Shown here one piece after another: positions 15,386-17,858 of a DNA stretch of 17,858 bases. The first letter of the stretch is position 1. The number at the start of each line of letters is the position of its first letter. The notes beneath the pieces are model-generated. The model saw only the letters and a program-made list of their open reading frames with translations. It made no database searches and was not told where the DNA came from. A program made the position numbers and the translations under genes. This DNA is from Flammeovirgaceae bacterium UBA2786 (lineage in GTDB: Bacteria; Bacteroidota; Bacteroidia; Cytophagales; Cyclobacteriaceae): positions 1 through 17,858 of the forward strand of contig DEIA01000001.1 of NCBI GenBank assembly GCA_002352225.1. The letters are read 5' to 3'.

Positions 15386-15393
15386 TACATTTG
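15386..15393 (+). promoter_or_regulatory. Candidate -7 element of the M15 peptidase gene
   Basis: TACATTTG matches TAnnTTTG exactly, 18 bases before the ATG at 15412. Together with the minus-strand trmH promoter it makes a divergent promoter region of about 120 bases. A TTTG at the usual upstream spacing is not seen. Confidence 0.45.
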
Positions 15394-15411
15394 TGGTTTA
15401 GTTAACGAGAA

Positions 15412-16164
15412 ATGCTTAAAAAAGCACCATTTTTTAGTCTTTTGGTTTTAAGTTTTTGGGGTAAGGCACAACCGGTTTTACAAGACCTGGCACCCCATAC
15501 CACCGAACACCACCAATTGGTTACAGCCCTTTTCCAATCCTTGGCCCCAAGGCCCGAGGTTTTGCCTGTGCAACAGGAAAACTGGGAAACCTGGCAAACC
15601 GTTGAAAATTATACGTTTGGTAAAGACCGTGGTAGTTTACCCATGATTGCGGATCTGAGTTCGCTTCACCCCTACTTTCGCGATAAGGTTACGCAACTGA
15701 TTGCTATTTGTAAAACAAAAGGTATCGACCTGAAGTTAGTAGAAACCTATCGCACCCATGCCAAACAGAACGAATATAAAAACATGGGTAAAAAATATAC
15801 CCGCTCGGGGGGTGGCCGCTCTAAACACCAATATGGTTTAGCGGTTGATGTAGTACCTATTGTGGATTCTGTGGCACAGTGGGATGATTACAAACTCTGG
15901 AAAAAAATTGGTGCCGCGGGTGAGCAACTTGGTTTGCGCTGGGGCGGACGCTGGCGTAACCCGTATGACCCCGGGCACTTTGAATGGACGGGTGGTTTAA
16001 GCAGTTACCATCTTGCCAACGGATTGTTGCCCCGCTTGCCCCACACCTACTACAACGCCTGTCTGGAAGAAGAACTGGCCGAATTGAATGAAGGCTGGCA
16101 GGCCTGGGAAGTGGAACAAGCCACCATTGCACGCAAGCCACTGGCATCTGCAAAAACAAATTGA
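15412..16164 (+). CDS. Exported M15-family peptidoglycan peptidase (VanY/D-Ala-D-Ala carboxypeptidase or L-Ala-D-Glu endopeptidase type)
   Basis: A 250-residue zinc peptidase with an N-terminal signal peptide (hydrophobic residues ~6-16, cleavage likely after GKAQ or nearby). The catalytic domain covers ~65-195. It contains the SKHQYGLAVDVVP motif (SxHxxGxAxD) with zinc ligands H139 and D146, the upstream ETYRT segment with R114, and the DPGHFEW motif with H189 as third ligand and E191 nearby. These place it in the M15 peptidase_M15_4 group, which cuts peptide stems of peptidoglycan. Which bond is cut cannot be told from sequence. About 50 residues after the domain look like a flexible tail with an acidic helix. 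The gene stands alone, divergent from trmH, with a terminator right after the stop. Confidence 0.87.
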   Translation: MLKKAPFFSLLVLSFWGKAQPVLQDLAPHTTEHHQLVTALFQSLAPRPEVLPVQQENWETWQTVENYTFGKDRGSLPMIADLSSLHPYFRDKVTQLIAICKTKGIDLKLVETYRTHAKQNEYKNMGKKYTRSGGGRSKHQYGLAVDVVPIVDSVAQWDDYKLWKKIGAAGEQLGLRWGGRWRNPYDPGHFEWTGGLSSYHLANGLLPRLPHTYYNACLEEELAELNEGWQAWEVEQATIARKPLASAKTN

Positions 16165-16172
16165 TGCAATAC

Positions 16173-16197
16173 GTCTTTTCTAAAGACTTTATTTTTT
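16173..16197 (+). terminator. Rho-independent terminator of the M15 peptidase gene
   Basis: GTCTTT (16173-16178) pairs with AAAGAC (16182-16187) around a 3-base loop and is followed by TTTATTTTTT. It lies 9 bases after the peptidase stop codon. The stem is short and AT-rich but the T-tract is good. Confidence 0.6.
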
Positions 16198-16248
16198 GAA
16201 CCAGAGCCGCGGCACAAATCCCAGAATATTTTCGGATGTAAACAAAAT

Positions 16249-16521
16249 AGCATTGTGCGAAATGCCAACGGGTTTGCTGACTCGACCGATGAACTGCAAC
16301 AACAAGCTATTGTTGATTATGCCCGCATGCTACACGAATTACTGCAAGAGGGAATTGATATACGGGGTTATTTGTGGTGAAGTACCTGAGATAATTTTGA
16401 ATGGAATTTGGGGGCCGCTATGAAATTTGGGTTATACGCATGCAACTCCGAAACCAAAGATCGCACTAAACGCCCCAGTGCCCATACGGTTAGGCGACTG
16501 GCCTATTATAAAGATGATTAA
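16249..16521 (+). pseudogene. Decayed 3' end of a GH1-family beta-glycosidase gene
   Basis: One continuous frame from about 16249 to the TAA at 16519-16521 reads like the C-terminal ~90 residues of a family 1 glycoside hydrolase. It contains NGFADSTDEL, a helix with MLHELLQEGIDIRGYL, then DNFEW, and MKFGLYACNSETKDRTKRPS followed by an R-rich end. Intact GH1 enzymes have GYxxWSxxDNFEW. Here the Trp codon of that motif is a TGA (16378-16380), and a second TGA sits three codons later (16387-16389). The nucleophile motif TENG appears as NANG, so the catalytic glutamate is also lost. Nothing homologous is left upstream because the M15 terminator starts about 60 bases before. It is a truncated, non-functional remnant. 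Other genes in the window end with TGA, so recoding is not a likely explanation. Confidence 0.75.
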
Positions 16522-16586
16522 GGCGTATGAGGTTGCTACACAATAGTTAACAGAATAAACCCGCAGTTGTTGGAATGCACACAGGG

Positions 16587-16617
16587 TTTGGGCTATCGAT
16601 TTAATGTTTTAACTTGG
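16587..16617 (+). promoter_or_regulatory. Candidate promoter of the tyrosine recombinase gene
   Basis: TTTG (16587-16590), a 19-base spacer and TAACTTGG (16610-16617, one base off TAnnTTTG) fit the Bacteroidota consensus. The predicted start near 16624 lies after the in-frame TTG at 16614, which favours the ATG at 16650 as the true start. Confidence 0.35.
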
Positions 16618-16649
16618 TTACAGGTTTACCTCTCTCCAGCATCAGGTTT

Positions 16650-17741
16650 ATGGATAATCAAAAAATGGAATTTGAGCCCGGCTTGCGCGATGGTGTACCC
16701 GTTATTAAAATTCTATTTGCTTACAACAAACCGTTAATTGCCCAAATGCGGGAAATGGGGGCAAAATGGAGCAAGCGTATGGCCTGCTGGTATGTACCTG
16801 ATACAACCGAGTATAGAACCAAACTGAATCTGGATGCACACATTATTCATGAAAACTCTTTTCTGAATGTAGGCCAGGAAAACAAGACTGCACTTAATCA
16901 TTTTATCCAGCAATTACAATTAAGCGGTTACAGCGGCAGTACTATACGCACCTATAGCGATCAGTTTTCTCAATTGTTAGTACACGTGCAGCAAATGCCT
17001 GTACACAGTCTTAGCGTACAGCAATTAAAGGATTACCTCTCTGCATGTTTAACCGTAGCTAAGCTGAGTGAAAGCACTATACATAGTAGATTGAATGCAA
17101 TAAAGTTTTACTTTGAACAGGTACTGCACCGCGAACGGTTTTTGTGGGAAATACCCCGGCCAAAAAAGCCTTTGATACTGCCGAAGGTAATAAGCGAGGA
17201 AAAAATTCTTACAGGACTACTTTCTATTAAAAATATTAAGCACAAGGCCCTATTATTTACAGCATACAGTGCGGGCTTGCGCGTGAGCGAGGTGGTAAAC
17301 TTATTGATTACCGATATTGACAGCGACCGAATGCAGATACGCATACGCTATGCCAAGGGTAAGAAAGACAGGATGGCTACCTTAGCAAACGCCACGTTAC
17401 AGATTTTACGCGAATACTTTTTGACTTACCGGCCAAAGAAATACCTTTTTGAAGGCCAGGGTACACACGAGCCCTATAGCACGAGAAGTGCGCAGCAGGT
17501 GTTTAACCGGGTATTTAAAAACATGGGGTTACCCAGCAACATAAGCTTCCATAGTTTACGGCATAGTTATGCAACCCACTTGTTGGAAAACGGCACAGAC
17601 ATTAAGTATATACAGGAATTACTGGGGCATAACAGTATAAATACAACCCTACGCTACACCCATGTAAGCAAGAAACGGTTAGGGCAAATTGAAAGTCCGC
17701 TGGATAAGATTATGCGGAACAATGGTAAAGAAGAGACATAA
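16650..17741 (+). CDS. Tyrosine recombinase/integrase of a Bacteroidota-type family
   Basis: A 363-residue site-specific recombinase. Residues ~1-60 form an extra N-terminal module (VIKILFAYNKPL, GAKWSKRMACWYVP) that I associate with Bacteroidota and Chlorobi integrases; its role is not known to me. A SAM-like core-binding domain follows (~75-165). The catalytic domain has all six residues: R211 (AGLRVSE), K237 or its neighbour (AKGKKDR), H301 and R304 (FHSLRHSYATH), H327 (LGHNSINTT) and Y336 (RYTH). It is therefore predicted to be active. It is closer to XerC/D-like enzymes than to phage integrases in size, and I see no integron-specific insert. It stands beside a GH1 gene remnant and no other mobile-element gene is in view, so its DNA target is unknown. 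A TTG at 16614 is an alternative, less likely start. Confidence 0.85.
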   Translation: MDNQKMEFEPGLRDGVPVIKILFAYNKPLIAQMREMGAKWSKRMACWYVPDTTEYRTKLNLDAHIIHENSFLNVGQENKTALNHFIQQLQLSGYSGSTIRTYSDQFSQLLVHVQQMPVHSLSVQQLKDYLSACLTVAKLSESTIHSRLNAIKFYFEQVLHRERFLWEIPRPKKPLILPKVISEEKILTGLLSIKNIKHKALLFTAYSAGLRVSEVVNLLITDIDSDRMQIRIRYAKGKKDRMATLANATLQILREYFLTYRPKKYLFEGQGTHEPYSTRSAQQVFNRVFKNMGLPSNISFHSLRHSYATHLLENGTDIKYIQELLGHNSINTTLRYTHVSKKRLGQIESPLDKIMRNNGKEET

Positions 17742-17760
17742 TGACAGGTGCGTACTATGT

Positions 17761-17855
17761 TGGATATACGCTACTTTTGAATACATGTTTTTCTGTAACG
17801 AGCTGATAGTCTGAGAATTGATAAATTGGGTATTATATGGAGTTGCGTATATTTG
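17761..17855. repeat. Short inverted repeat enclosing a promoter-like segment after the recombinase gene
   Basis: GGATATACGCTAC (17762-17774) and GTTGCGTATATTT (17843-17855) are inverted copies agreeing at 10 of 13 positions, with an uninterrupted 8-base core (ATATACGC at 17764-17771, GCGTATAT at 17845-17852). The 73-base interval contains TACTTTTG (17772-17779), an exact TAnnTTTG. It may be a recombination site or chance, and the window ends three bases later. Confidence 0.3.
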
Positions 17856-17858
17856 AGA

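Noticed and set aside
16378..16389. UGA read as tryptophan or selenocysteine in the GH1-like frame
   Set aside because: The metZ, osmC, symporter, lipoprotein and kinase genes all end with TGA, and the frame also lacks its catalytic glutamate and 5' half, so decay explains it better.
16614..16649. TTG at 16614 as the recombinase start
   Set aside because: It lies inside the candidate promoter, and the added 12 residues show no conserved feature.
16522..17858. Integron with attC cassettes
   Set aside because: The recombinase lacks the integron-integrase insert as far as I can see, and no attC-like cassette array is present in the remaining sequence.

Overview
The window looks like a piece of a Bacteroidota chromosome, most likely a Cytophagales-type bacterium. 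The evidence is the gene content: a DUF5686-type outer-membrane protein with a carboxypeptidase-like regulatory domain, a lipoprotein combining Fn3-like and LamG domains, a TPR/HisKA_3 kinase, and a Bacteroidota-type tyrosine recombinase with an extra N-terminal domain. Several genes are also preceded by sequences like the Bacteroidota promoter (TTTG near -33, TAnnTTTG near -7), and classic Shine-Dalgarno sequences are scarce. Lineage is inferred from these traits only.

Layout, low to high coordinates. (1) 155-3220, minus strand: a tight three-gene operon, Na+/solute symporter, OsmC-family protein and O-succinylhomoserine sulfhydrylase, with overlapping gene ends. Its 5' leader (3219-3300) is a nested inverted repeat containing a terminator-like hairpin. 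(2) 3418-7305, minus strand: a TPR-containing sensor kinase and a NarL/FixJ response regulator overlapping by 4 nt, followed by the Fn3/LamG surface lipoprotein. (3) 7386-11024, minus strand: the conserved translation cluster thrS-infC-rpmI-rplT, ended by a strong terminator and followed by a 63-residue membrane protein gene. A palindromic intergenic repeat and an internal promoter lie between thrS and infC, and a hairpin-rich spacer separates rpmI from rplT. (4) 11276-15291, minus strand: the DUF5686 outer-membrane protein, a SanA/YdcF-type membrane protein and a TrmH-type tRNA methyltransferase. (5) 15412-17741, plus strand: an exported M15-family peptidoglycan peptidase, the decayed 3' end of a GH1 beta-glycosidase gene, and a tyrosine recombinase. 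The window ends shortly after the recombinase, in a segment bounded by a short inverted repeat.

Most genes are ordinary chromosomal ones. The parts that merit a second look are the nested leader structure of the symporter/OsmC/MetZ operon, the GH1 remnant beside the recombinase, the inverted repeat after the recombinase, and the structured rpmI-rplT spacer. I see no CRISPR array, rRNA, tRNA or complete insertion sequence. Promoter and RNA-structure calls were made by eye and are tentative.
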